Positions 54,101 to 61,185 of a DNA stretch of 64,000 bases are shown piece after piece. Where the stretch lies: NCBI GenBank assembly GCA_947497175.1, contig CANMFM010000004.1:496001-560000 (forward strand), given 5' to 3'. Position 1 is the first letter of the stretch, and the number at the start of each line of letters is the position of its first letter. Source of the DNA: an uncultured Aquimarina sp. (lineage in GTDB: Bacteria; Bacteroidota; Bacteroidia; Flavobacteriales; Flavobacteriaceae). The position numbers were made by a program, and so were the translations under genes. The notes below the pieces were generated by a model. That model had not been told where the DNA came from and ran no database searches. It was given only the letters and a program-made list of their open reading frames with translations.

Positions 54101-54326
54101 TTTCAAGTTTAGATGCCCTATCTATAAATTCCACTAAATCTTTTGTCTCTAAGTCAACTCTAAGTTTTTCCTGATATAAATTGACTAATGTTGAGCCTAG
54201 ATAATTCCGTTTCTCAGTATATGAAAAGCCTGCACCTAAAAAAAGAACCGTATTCTCATTAAACATATTTGGAAAAATACTTTCTTCCAAAAATTCAACC
54301 GTTTTATTATTATTTCTTAAATCCAT
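51174..54326 (-). CDS. SIR2-P-loop (STAND/Avs5-like) candidate antiphage protein
   Basis: 1050 residues. The N-terminal 280 are a SIR2-like domain: VLFLGAGFSYTEKRN, the GWRQIVTTNMDLLLEEAY block (usual TTNxD), IKLNGCLSD (usual KLHG with the His replaced by Asn), and SIGYSFTDG. A P-loop NTPase follows with Walker A FIVGGNGIGKTTSA (about 368-376) and NIILLADNVE as Walker B. The C-terminal half is helical and TPR-like, a likely sensor region. This order matches SIR2-STAND (Avs5/DSR-like) defence proteins that deplete NAD after phage recognition. It stands alone, opposite to the element's replication genes, with 276 bp of AT-rich DNA before it. Confidence 0.82.
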   Translation of the reverse strand: MDLRNNNKTVEFLEESIFPNMFNENTVLFLGAGFSYTEKRNYLGSTLVNLYQEKLRVDLETKDLVEFIDRASKLETFSRQQFDQYVKQLLQKLEPEDTHKKVVSMGWRQIVTTNMDLLLEEAYSQIHGKADEYKEILPVRSVSEYQKIISKDQIKYIKLNGCLSDLSKYKFVFSTQDFQDNKPFYNKVLSNFSSLTNDVSFLSIGYSFTDGISKRLLKELNKNNLKNDRKIFNIDPFPNEALVPFLEEKNVITIRMSASQFFEHYDNWAKERYNRQIKKLPKVYYNNDNPVQINAKLNLRLRNNLKQLHKNNRENNIRPDSYYRGAEPNYSIILDNLDVDKKQLNKVVMESVLSSRINSNLIPVNFIVGGNGIGKTTSALRVINRLQQQEGYVAFELVEINGLRAQDLEELFDASSSENIILLADNVERHTYFKELMAFRVALSEHQFNKNISILAPIRENMLEKNLRNYRYQNIHKLEVDHKLADDEIDDLISKLKTHKLITVRDKQEETKIRDKIRQAYDSDPYVTMLSLIENSTLLRAISDNLDQINSEARIAFEFTSLLYQYKIPMPASILKKIINMDWDEFKVNVLRVDGKGLLLNEITSPIDIKEDLIFRTKHRIISSKFIENKFKSEDKLLKAYLKIIRALNPNDEHAKIVVDLFKAIRKNRAFSQRQKLEKLYDEASKIFTINPLFNIHYARNLQSRKNVSSLKKAAQRLMIIDSSSDKRNNAITHTRGVIEFSLAKHYHKVGKTYMRDEYLDAAKEFFEIKRAMDPFSSYSYYDYLALEMWKITKMDLTDEEVLEQHIRIQDLFVKAYESVVENTEFIEKLRAKYVNEIRINQFSKAEILKHIEDLYSNPETRVLALIFKLNSLENKIFDFGNRFLANLTVTDIIDELNEYHHLDIVEKALFDYHSKRLYNVDSRMALNSFNAELFEESNFFKYHYYSYIKECYNLQFSYANKHLGALKKEFKYLNPSLQENWIDQETLKPKIFIGLIKSVNNFKIYINLLGRDFYRFKSEIDIVKGGQYYCNLVFTSRGVRVKIIGEKEK

Positions 54327-54602
54327 TAATTTCTTAATATTCTAGATTCTTTTTTATTGCATTTATTATTTACTATAGCATCTACTAAGATATTACTATA
54401 TTCAGTTTACTTTCTTTTACCACTCCCTTACTATCTTCTCCACAAAAAATTTATCCTCTATTTCCCTCTTCTAATTTAGTATTTAAAATATTAATTGAGG
54501 GAATTTATAGACAATCTTAGCTTTTCAAATTAACAAAAAAGACATTACAAATCATTACGGTTTTCCATCACTTATTAGAAGTACGTATTTATTGTAACAC
54601 TA

Positions 54603-56225
54603 TCAATTATTTTCAAAAATATTTGTGAGATTGAAGCTTTTGGATAAATTGATTGTGATTATAGGGTTTTGACCAAAACCAAAGTACTTTCGAATATCGC
54701 CACTTAGTTTAATTCCAAACTTTTTTTCCATAAGGTGGAATTGAAAAGCACCAAAAAACCACCAGTCGGTATCCGAACCACTTATAGAAAAGCCCGGAGT
54801 ACCTCCACCAAAAGTTGGATAAAAAAATGCCTGCATATATTTATTATTATATAATATTGGAGACCCTACGCCATAATAACCGCTAAAATATTTTCTTGTT
54901 CTATCCCTGTTTTGTGTAATTAATCTTTGTAATGGACGATTATTTGACAATGAATCTATGGAAATTGTGAATCTATCTAATGGAAATAAATCCTCGTCAG
55001 TACTCGAGAACTCTTCCCTTCTTTCTATAGCTTCAAAATGAGCAGAAACATACCACTCAAAATTTTCAGATTTCTTTAAATTAAAGATTACATCAAAGTA
55101 CAAACCTAAATTCTCGTAAGAAACACTAGGGGTTCTCAACACACGCTTTCTTTCAATAGTTATGGAATCATTTGTTATCGAATTTTCTACTACCTGCACA
55201 AGTTCAGTATCTCTTCTATCTTCTTCCAATTCTCCCGAGACACTATTATTTTTATAAATCCCTCCTCTAAAACCAAATTTTCCAATCAGATTCGGTAGAA
55301 AAACATCAATTTCAGAATAGAAACTGTTAGCTTCAAATCTATCTTTTAAATCAAAATTAGTTCCAATATAAAAGTTGTACTTTCTGTTTTTGATTTCGTT
55401 ATAATTATAACCCTCTTTATCTACGCTTTTAGTTACTATGACTAGTTTTTTGTTCTGATCACTAATTTTTATTTGGCTATTGGAAACATGTTTAATTTTA
55501 GTGATCTCAATTTCTAATTTATCTTTATTCACTATAGAGTCTAAGGCTACCAAGAAACTATCGATAGTTTTTTCACTTGATTTAATCTCTATTTTATAGG
55601 AGGTTTCCGATCCAATCAAATTAAATTCTTTAGTATATTCCTTTAAAACATCTATTTTGTCAAATTCTGGGATTTTTACTTCAAAAAATACAGAATCAAT
55701 TTCCTTAGGAGAGTAACCCTGTGAATTAACCTTAAATGGAATAGTCAATTCCTTGTCTTTACCAGAATCTATTGAAACTATTTCTAAAGATTCCTTAAAC
55801 CCTATTTTAGCGCTCGGCACTTCAACCTTCTCTAATAAGACCGTATGACTATTATTTACAATTATCACATTAGAATTCTTATCTTTTTTTCTAATTGTAA
55901 GAGTTATGTGTTTCTTATTTCCTACAGCAGTTTTATTTATTGGAATCTTTACAGTCTTATCATTATCATTAATATCAAGGACAATATCCATCCCTTTCAA
56001 ATTCGTAATTCCAAAAAGTATTTCTTCATCCTTCGTATCACTAAGTATTTCTAGTATGACCTTAGAATTAGATTTCTTCGATTGTTGTTTATTAATATCC
56101 AATTTGACTTCTATAGAAGATTTTGTAAAGTCAAATGATTGATTTGGAACGGTGAAGCCAACTTGTGTTTGAGCATTCATCAGGTTTACTAAAAGTAATG
56201 CAATTAGTGCGAATTTGATTTTCAT
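54603..56225 (-). CDS. Secreted beta-rich protein, possibly outer-membrane associated
   Basis: 540 residues with a signal peptide (KFALIALLLVNLMNAQTQ). The first 270 residues are Ig-like beta domains (EVKLDINKQQSKKSN, ITLTIRKKDKNSN); the second part (NFYIGTNFDLKDRFEANSF to the end) has alternating amphipathic strands resembling a small outer-membrane barrel, ending SKSFNLTNIFENN. I recognise no named domain, and no T9SS tail is evident. It is the last gene before attR and is read toward the SIR2 gene but 277 bp away, so probably its own unit. Could change surface properties of the host. Confidence 0.7.
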   Translation of the reverse strand: MKIKFALIALLLVNLMNAQTQVGFTVPNQSFDFTKSSIEVKLDINKQQSKKSNSKVILEILSDTKDEEILFGITNLKGMDIVLDINDNDKTVKIPINKTAVGNKKHITLTIRKKDKNSNVIIVNNSHTVLLEKVEVPSAKIGFKESLEIVSIDSGKDKELTIPFKVNSQGYSPKEIDSVFFEVKIPEFDKIDVLKEYTKEFNLIGSETSYKIEIKSSEKTIDSFLVALDSIVNKDKLEIEITKIKHVSNSQIKISDQNKKLVIVTKSVDKEGYNYNEIKNRKYNFYIGTNFDLKDRFEANSFYSEIDVFLPNLIGKFGFRGGIYKNNSVSGELEEDRRDTELVQVVENSITNDSITIERKRVLRTPSVSYENLGLYFDVIFNLKKSENFEWYVSAHFEAIERREEFSSTDEDLFPLDRFTISIDSLSNNRPLQRLITQNRDRTRKYFSGYYGVGSPILYNNKYMQAFFYPTFGGGTPGFSISGSDTDWWFFGAFQFHLMEKKFGIKLSGDIRKYFGFGQNPIITINLSKSFNLTNIFENN

Positions 56226-56595
56226 AATTGGTGGTTTTTAGATTATTTAAAGAGTTTAATAGTCCTTGGTTAAATGCAAAAACGACCTTATGAAAATCTA
56301 TATCATACAGATTCCTTATTATTTCCTGTGTTCATTTTTAAGCTAAAAGGGGTAAAGTAATGTCTTTTAAAGACTAGCGGGGTGCTGGGGAATTTTTCTA
56401 AATATACAAAATTTTAACAATGTTAGAACTTAAAAATTAATGTACTAAATTTACAACCTACTTTCACTAAGTGAAGTACCTATTAATGGGTATTTTTCTC
56501 ATATTTAATGAGAGATAAATATTGAAAAAGGCATACAATTCGGTTACCAACAAAATCAATTAATAATTAAACTATTGAATTTAAATATATTACTC
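56226..56595. other. Right end of the island, gene-free
   Basis: About 370 bp without a gene, between the secreted protein and attR. Several short inverted repeats are present, such as TTCACTAAGTGAA near 56463 and CTCATATTTAATGAG near 56500. They could be arm-type sites for the integrase or regulator sites. Confidence 0.4.
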
Positions 56596-56629
56596 TCCTT
56601 GGTTCGAGCCCAAGAGGAGGAGCTTAAAA
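56596..56629 (+). repeat. attR: right 34-bp direct repeat of the island
   Basis: Perfect 34-bp copy of 43992-44025, including the T arm and 3' acceptor strand of tRNA-Asn, with no tRNA 5' half. It marks the right border of the integrated element. Confidence 0.93.
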
Positions 56630-56634
56630 TTAGG

Positions 56635-56673
56635 AATGCCGGCTTATTGATCATAAGTCGGCATTTTATTTTT
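56635..56673 (+). terminator. Original chromosomal tRNA-Asn terminator, displaced by the island
   Basis: AATGCCGGCTTAT and ATAAGTCGGCATT pair over 13 bp with one G-T pair, followed by TTATTTTT. It begins 5 bp after attR, so before insertion it would have followed the tRNA. It now insulates the T9SS gene. Confidence 0.8.
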
Positions 56674-56699
56674 AATCTAACCACCTAATACTCCTTTAT

Positions 56700-59600
56700 A
56701 TGAAAAGATTATTACTTCTTGTTTTTGTATTCTTTTTTAGTATTGCCAGTGCACAGTATACTATTGATGCCCCTTGGATGAAGACTATTCAAACTAAAAA
56801 AAAGAACAGCAGAAATTATCAACCTACTTTCAAAGAAATTCAAAACGCATTTAATCAATATTGGGAAACCAGAGATCCGAGTAAAAAAGGAAGTGGATAC
56901 AAACCTTTCAAACGATGGGAATACATTTGGGAAAGTGTAGCAGATGCCGAAGGATATTTACCTACTTCAAGAGATAAATGGATTGCATGGCAAAACAAAA
57001 CAAATACACAAAAATCTCTTAGTACCAACGACCTAAGCGATTGGGAACCTCTTGGGCCTTACACCCATACCAATACAGGGTCCTGGTCGTCTGGACAAGC
57101 AAGAATTAACGTAATTTATATAGATCCAAATACCTCGACAACCTGGTATATCGGAACTCCGGCAGGGGGGTTGTGGAAATCAACAGATTCTGGGACAAAT
57201 TGGGTGGCACTAACAGATAATCTACCGCAAATAGGAGTTTCGGGTATCGCTGTAGATCATTCAAATTCAAATATAATATATATTACTACGGGTGATGATG
57301 ATGGAGCAGACACCCAAAGTGCAGGAGTATTTAAATCAACAGATGGCGGAGCCACCTGGAATCCTACAGGATTAAACCCAGACAACTCTCCTTTTTCTAT
57401 GAATGAAATCTATATGCACCCATCAAACTCGAACATATTATGGGTCGCTACGAGTTCTGGAGTTTTTAAAACTACAAATGCAGGAGCCCTTTGGGAACGT
57501 ACTCTTGAAGGCAACATTAAAGATCTTAAGCTCAAACCTGGAAATCCAAATACTATTTATGCGGTCTCTCCTAACCTGTTTTTTAAATCAGAAAATGGAG
57601 GAGATTCATTTACTTTAATTACAGATGGTGTACCAGATAATGGAAGCAGGATGGTAATCGATGTTACTCCTGCCAATCCAAATTATGTATATATCCTAAG
57701 TGCAAATGCAGATCAATCGTTTCAAGGTGTGTATCAATCAACCAATAGTGGGACTTCTTTTTCCATCAGAGACGCTATTGTTGATCCTGCGCTTAATCCC
57801 GATATTCTAGAAAGTACACAGGCATACTACGACCTTGCTTTAGGAGTGTCTGATACAGACGCTGATGAAATCTATGTAGGCTGTTTAAACGTATGGAAAT
57901 CAAGTGACGGAGGAACAAATTTTACAAAACTTAATGAGTGGTCAGAACCCTTTGCAGCGGCTTATACTCATGCCGATATCCACATGATACGAGCATTTAA
58001 CAGTACTATTTTTGTATGTTCTGACGGAGGAATCTACTCTTCGACAGATGGTGGAGTCAACTTTACTGACCATACCGCAGGCATCCAGGCCAGTCAATTC
58101 TATAAAATTGCAGTTTCACCAAAAAATGCGAACAAAATGGTTGGTGGGCTTCAGGATAACGGTGGACATGCATACAATGATGGAGATGGAAACTGGCTAA
58201 ATTATTATGGCGCAGATGGTATGGATACTGCTATTGATCCTGTAAATGACGATCAATATTACGGATTTATTCAAAATGGGGGGTATCTGTTTATATCAGA
58301 TGATGCCGGAAGCAGTGCAACAAACTGGATAGAACAACCTGCAAGCTCTGTAGGGAATTGGGTAACCCCATTGGTCTCAAACTCAACCGGACAAATATTT
58401 GCAGCATACGATAGACTATATCGTGTTAACGATGTAGAAAATGGATGGGTAGCGCTAGCAAATATTGGAGGGCCTGCCGATCAAATAGAAATTGCTCCAT
58501 CAGATGACAACAGATTCTATATTGCTGCAGGTGGAGTGCTTAAACGAAGTGATGATGCGGGAAGAACCTTAGCAGATATCTATAATTTTGGGGTGATTAA
58601 AGGAATAGCGGTACATAGCACCAATCCCGATATAGTATGGGTCACAACCAATAATAAAGTATTTAGATCTGATGATGGAGGAAGCAACTTTAACAACATT
58701 ACGTCTAATTTGCCAGTTAATGACCGTTACGTTTTTCTAAATGATATTGTACACCAAGCTGGAAATGAACAAAACCCAATTTATGTTGCTACCAGTACAG
58801 GTGTATATAGAAATGTAGATGACGGAAGCTGGACACCATTTTTTAATAATTTACCCACCACTATCGTAAATGATCTAGAAATTAATATCCCTGACAATTC
58901 TATTACTGCTGCCACCTACGGTAGAGGAATCTGGAGGTCATCATTACCAACGTGTACAACATTAACTGCTAAACAGGAAGCTTCAATAGACGGTAGCACA
59001 TCGCAAGATGTAACTTCTTCTTTAATTGAACTTTGTACAGGACAGTCGGCTCAACTAAATCTAAACCTAACCGGAGGTAGTATTCCAACGTATAATTGGA
59101 CAGGCCCCAATGGTTTTTCAAGCACCAATGCTTCGATTTCTTTTGATAATTTAACCGTAGACCACGCAGGTACCTACAATGTTATAATCGAAGCTCCAAG
59201 TACATGTGGATCTGCCGAATATGTTTTCTCTATAAATGTTGAACAAGTAGGAATACAGCCAAAAAGTAACAGTCTAACAGATATTTGTGTTGAAGAATCA
59301 GTAGTCCTTACGGCTACAGGAAGTAATTTAGGTTATAAATGGTATGATACTGATGCTGGTGGCGAAGTTATTGGCACAGGTGCTTCATTTACAACTCCTG
59401 CTCTTACTGAAGACGTAACTTATTATGTAGCTGGTGCTTCTTCTCCTATTGTAACAGAAGACATTTCTTCTCCAGGCATTGATACCGCAGAAGATTTTGA
59501 TTTCCCACAAGGTTTGGTTTTTAACACAAATGACGATATTGTTTTAGAATCTTTTAAGGTCTCGGCAATGTCTACAGGAGATAGAACAATTGTGGTACAA

Positions 59601-60473
59601 GATGAATTAGGAAATATCATCGCATCAACAACTATCAATATTCCTGAAGGAGAATCAAAGGTTACCGTTAATTTTGATATTCCAAAAGGTAGAAATTATA
59701 CTATTGCCCTTACAGGAAATTTGATTGAAATGCGAAGAACCCGTTCTGGAAATGGTGTAAGCTATCCCTATACTTCGCCTTCTGATATCGTTTCTATAAC
59801 TGGTAGTACTGTAACAAGCCCCGGATTCTATTACTTCTTCTATGATTGGACATTTACCTCAAAAGGTGGGCGATGCGAATCTGTAAGAACACCAATTAGC
59901 GTAGATGTTAATAAAAATGACATCAGCGATACGACCATGTATACTATAGATGATACTGAAGAAACACTGCTAAACAACGAAGATACCATAGTCATTACCG
60001 AAGGATCCAACCTGGCCATTAACCTAATTGGATCTACTTTTGATGGAACCCTAACATGGACTTCTCCTTCAAACGAAGTATTTACCAGTAATAGGATCAA
60101 CTTTGAGAATATTCAAAACAATGATTCTCAGGAAGGAAATTGGTCTGTTACTGCCGATTTTGCATCTAATTGCGGTCCTAAAACGCAAACCCTTAATTTT
60201 AATGTAAAAGTAAAGGCAAATCATCCTGAAGGTATCGCCGTGTATCCTAACCCAGCGAGTGATGTGGTTCGTATTAACAGCAATGATGACTTTGAAAATA
60301 CAACCATAACCATATTTGATATGCAAGGGAGAGAAATTAGCAACAGCGTACATATTAACCAGGTATATTCAGATGAAATACAATTAGACATCAGAAACAT
60401 AGCTGCGGGATCTTATTTTATCAAAATAGAAACGAATCAAACACGATTGACAAAGCGAATCTTAAAACAATAA
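56700..60473 (+). CDS. BNR/sortilin-like exoprotein with Ig-like domains and T9SS tail
   Basis: 1257 residues: signal peptide (LLLLVFVFFFSIASAQ), the same N-terminal module as the 26,966 gene (KKGSGYKPFKRWEYIWE), about 720 residues of BNR repeats (DSGTNWVALTDNL, DGGATWNPT, DDGGSNFNNIT), then two Ig-like/PKD-like domains (about 755-925), a C-terminal beta domain (SPIVTEDISSPG to TPISV), and a T9SS type A tail (VYPNPASDVVRI). It is a paralogue of the other exoprotein but with other C-terminal modules. Predicted extracellular; no catalytic residues identified. Followed by its own terminator. Confidence 0.9.
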   Translation: MKRLLLLVFVFFFSIASAQYTIDAPWMKTIQTKKKNSRNYQPTFKEIQNAFNQYWETRDPSKKGSGYKPFKRWEYIWESVADAEGYLPTSRDKWIAWQNKTNTQKSLSTNDLSDWEPLGPYTHTNTGSWSSGQARINVIYIDPNTSTTWYIGTPAGGLWKSTDSGTNWVALTDNLPQIGVSGIAVDHSNSNIIYITTGDDDGADTQSAGVFKSTDGGATWNPTGLNPDNSPFSMNEIYMHPSNSNILWVATSSGVFKTTNAGALWERTLEGNIKDLKLKPGNPNTIYAVSPNLFFKSENGGDSFTLITDGVPDNGSRMVIDVTPANPNYVYILSANADQSFQGVYQSTNSGTSFSIRDAIVDPALNPDILESTQAYYDLALGVSDTDADEIYVGCLNVWKSSDGGTNFTKLNEWSEPFAAAYTHADIHMIRAFNSTIFVCSDGGIYSSTDGGVNFTDHTAGIQASQFYKIAVSPKNANKMVGGLQDNGGHAYNDGDGNWLNYYGADGMDTAIDPVNDDQYYGFIQNGGYLFISDDAGSSATNWIEQPASSVGNWVTPLVSNSTGQIFAAYDRLYRVNDVENGWVALANIGGPADQIEIAPSDDNRFYIAAGGVLKRSDDAGRTLADIYNFGVIKGIAVHSTNPDIVWVTTNNKVFRSDDGGSNFNNITSNLPVNDRYVFLNDIVHQAGNEQNPIYVATSTGVYRNVDDGSWTPFFNNLPTTIVNDLEINIPDNSITAATYGRGIWRSSLPTCTTLTAKQEASIDGSTSQDVTSSLIELCTGQSAQLNLNLTGGSIPTYNWTGPNGFSSTNASISFDNLTVDHAGTYNVIIEAPSTCGSAEYVFSINVEQVGIQPKSNSLTDICVEESVVLTATGSNLGYKWYDTDAGGEVIGTGASFTTPALTEDVTYYVAGASSPIVTEDISSPGIDTAEDFDFPQGLVFNTNDDIVLESFKVSAMSTGDRTIVVQDELGNIIASTTINIPEGESKVTVNFDIPKGRNYTIALTGNLIEMRRTRSGNGVSYPYTSPSDIVSITGSTVTSPGFYYFFYDWTFTSKGGRCESVRTPISVDVNKNDISDTTMYTIDDTEETLLNNEDTIVITEGSNLAINLIGSTFDGTLTWTSPSNEVFTSNRINFENIQNNDSQEGNWSVTADFASNCGPKTQTLNFNVKVKANHPEGIAVYPNPASDVVRINSNDDFENTTITIFDMQGREISNSVHINQVYSDEIQLDIRNIAAGSYFIKIETNQTRLTKRILKQ

Positions 60474-60558
60474 GTACTTAGTGGGAGTTTATATCAATAA
60501 GAAATATTGCAGAGAACGCCTCTTAACGCGTATGTAAATGTCCTGTAATGTACACAAG

Positions 60559-60601
60559 ACGAGTTAAAGGTTGCACAAGTACAACCTTTAACTCGTTTTT
60601 T
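60559..60601 (+). terminator. Rho-independent terminator of the T9SS gene
   Basis: A perfect 15-bp stem (ACGAGTTAAAGGTTG and its complement) with an 8-nt loop followed by TTTTT, 86 bp past the stop codon. Confidence 0.93.
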
Positions 60602-60654
60602 ATATCCAACAGCTAAGAACCCACCCGTATATAAGGCGCTTGTAACGCCAATAA

Positions 60655-60915
60655 ACCGTAATTCTACTAGCTTTTAGTTGTTTTGTTCAGGCAAATTGCC
60701 GTTCTACTACTAGTTTTTGGACGTTTTGGTATACAAACAGTGTGTTTAGAACGGCTAATACCCCGTATCAAACGACCTATATACCCTATACCGACACCCT
60801 ATTACGTCTTAGTTTAGGTCAACAATGTAGTATAGAGGTACTTGTAGAGTCTTTTGAGGTAGCACCGCACTATGTGGTATATAGTCATATACTTTCAAGC
60901 CCTGATGGTACCTGA
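60655..60915 (+). pseudogene. Coding-like relic without a start codon
   Basis: An 86-codon open stretch ends with TGA at 60913-60915. It reads as protein-like sequence (TSFWTFWYTNSVFRTANTPY, QQCSIEVLVESFEVAPHYVV), with lower AT than neighbouring spacer DNA. No ATG, GTG or TTG with a ribosome site begins it. Probably the end of a decayed or truncated gene; no family recognised. Confidence 0.35.
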
Positions 60916-60960
60916 AAGGATTTGAGCGCTGACTATAGCGTTTCTTAATATTTCTGAATG

Positions 60961-61125
60961 CCTGATAGCGCGGATTTGCAATCCGTGCCCTGTTTCAAGT
61001 TAAAACAAAGATATTGCCTCGTTGTAAAAAATGAAACTGTCTTCTTCTAAATAGAAAAAGACCACAATTGAGTAGTCTTTTTTCTATATCTGTTGTTGCA
61101 CGGATTGCAAATCCGCGCTATCAGG
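60961..61125. repeat. REP/BIME- or MITE-like element with 28-bp inverted arms
   Basis: A 28-bp sequence (60961-60988) and its exact reverse complement (61098-61125) flank 109 bp. Each arm holds a mini-palindrome CGGATTTGCAATCCG able to fold alone, as REP units do. The centre has a small AAAGAC...GTCTTT hairpin followed by TTTT. Repeats with GGATTTGCAATCC are familiar from Bacteroidetes genomes near Y1 (RAYT) transposases, but none is in this window. Confidence 0.7.
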
Positions 61126-61185
61126 GTTTATATTGTTAACTACATATTACTAATCCTCTCTATGGTTCAAAACCTTTATTGTTCC

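Larger units (their letters stand above)
43992..56629 (+). mobile_element. 12.6-kb integrative element in tRNA-Asn
   Basis: The segment from attL to attR (perfect 34-bp direct repeats including the tRNA-Asn 3' end) holds a tyrosine integrase, XRE regulator, lipoproteins, SSB/Sak4-like and RepA-like genes, a GIY-YIG endonuclease, a SIR2 defence candidate and a secreted protein. No relaxase, coupling protein, capsid, portal or terminase gene is seen, so it is neither a complete ICE nor a prophage. The gene set is compatible with a replicating satellite or mobilisable island. Confidence 0.92.
60474..61185. other. 712-bp intergenic region with terminator, gene relic and REP-like element
   Basis: No intact gene here. 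Going right it has the terminator of the T9SS gene (60559-60601), a stop-free coding-like stretch (60655-60915), and a paired inverted repeat (60961-61125). Confidence 0.6.

Noticed and set aside
56596-56629. A second tRNA gene at the island's right end
   Set aside because: Only the T arm and 3' acceptor strand are present; the 5' half and anticodon are missing, so it is attR.
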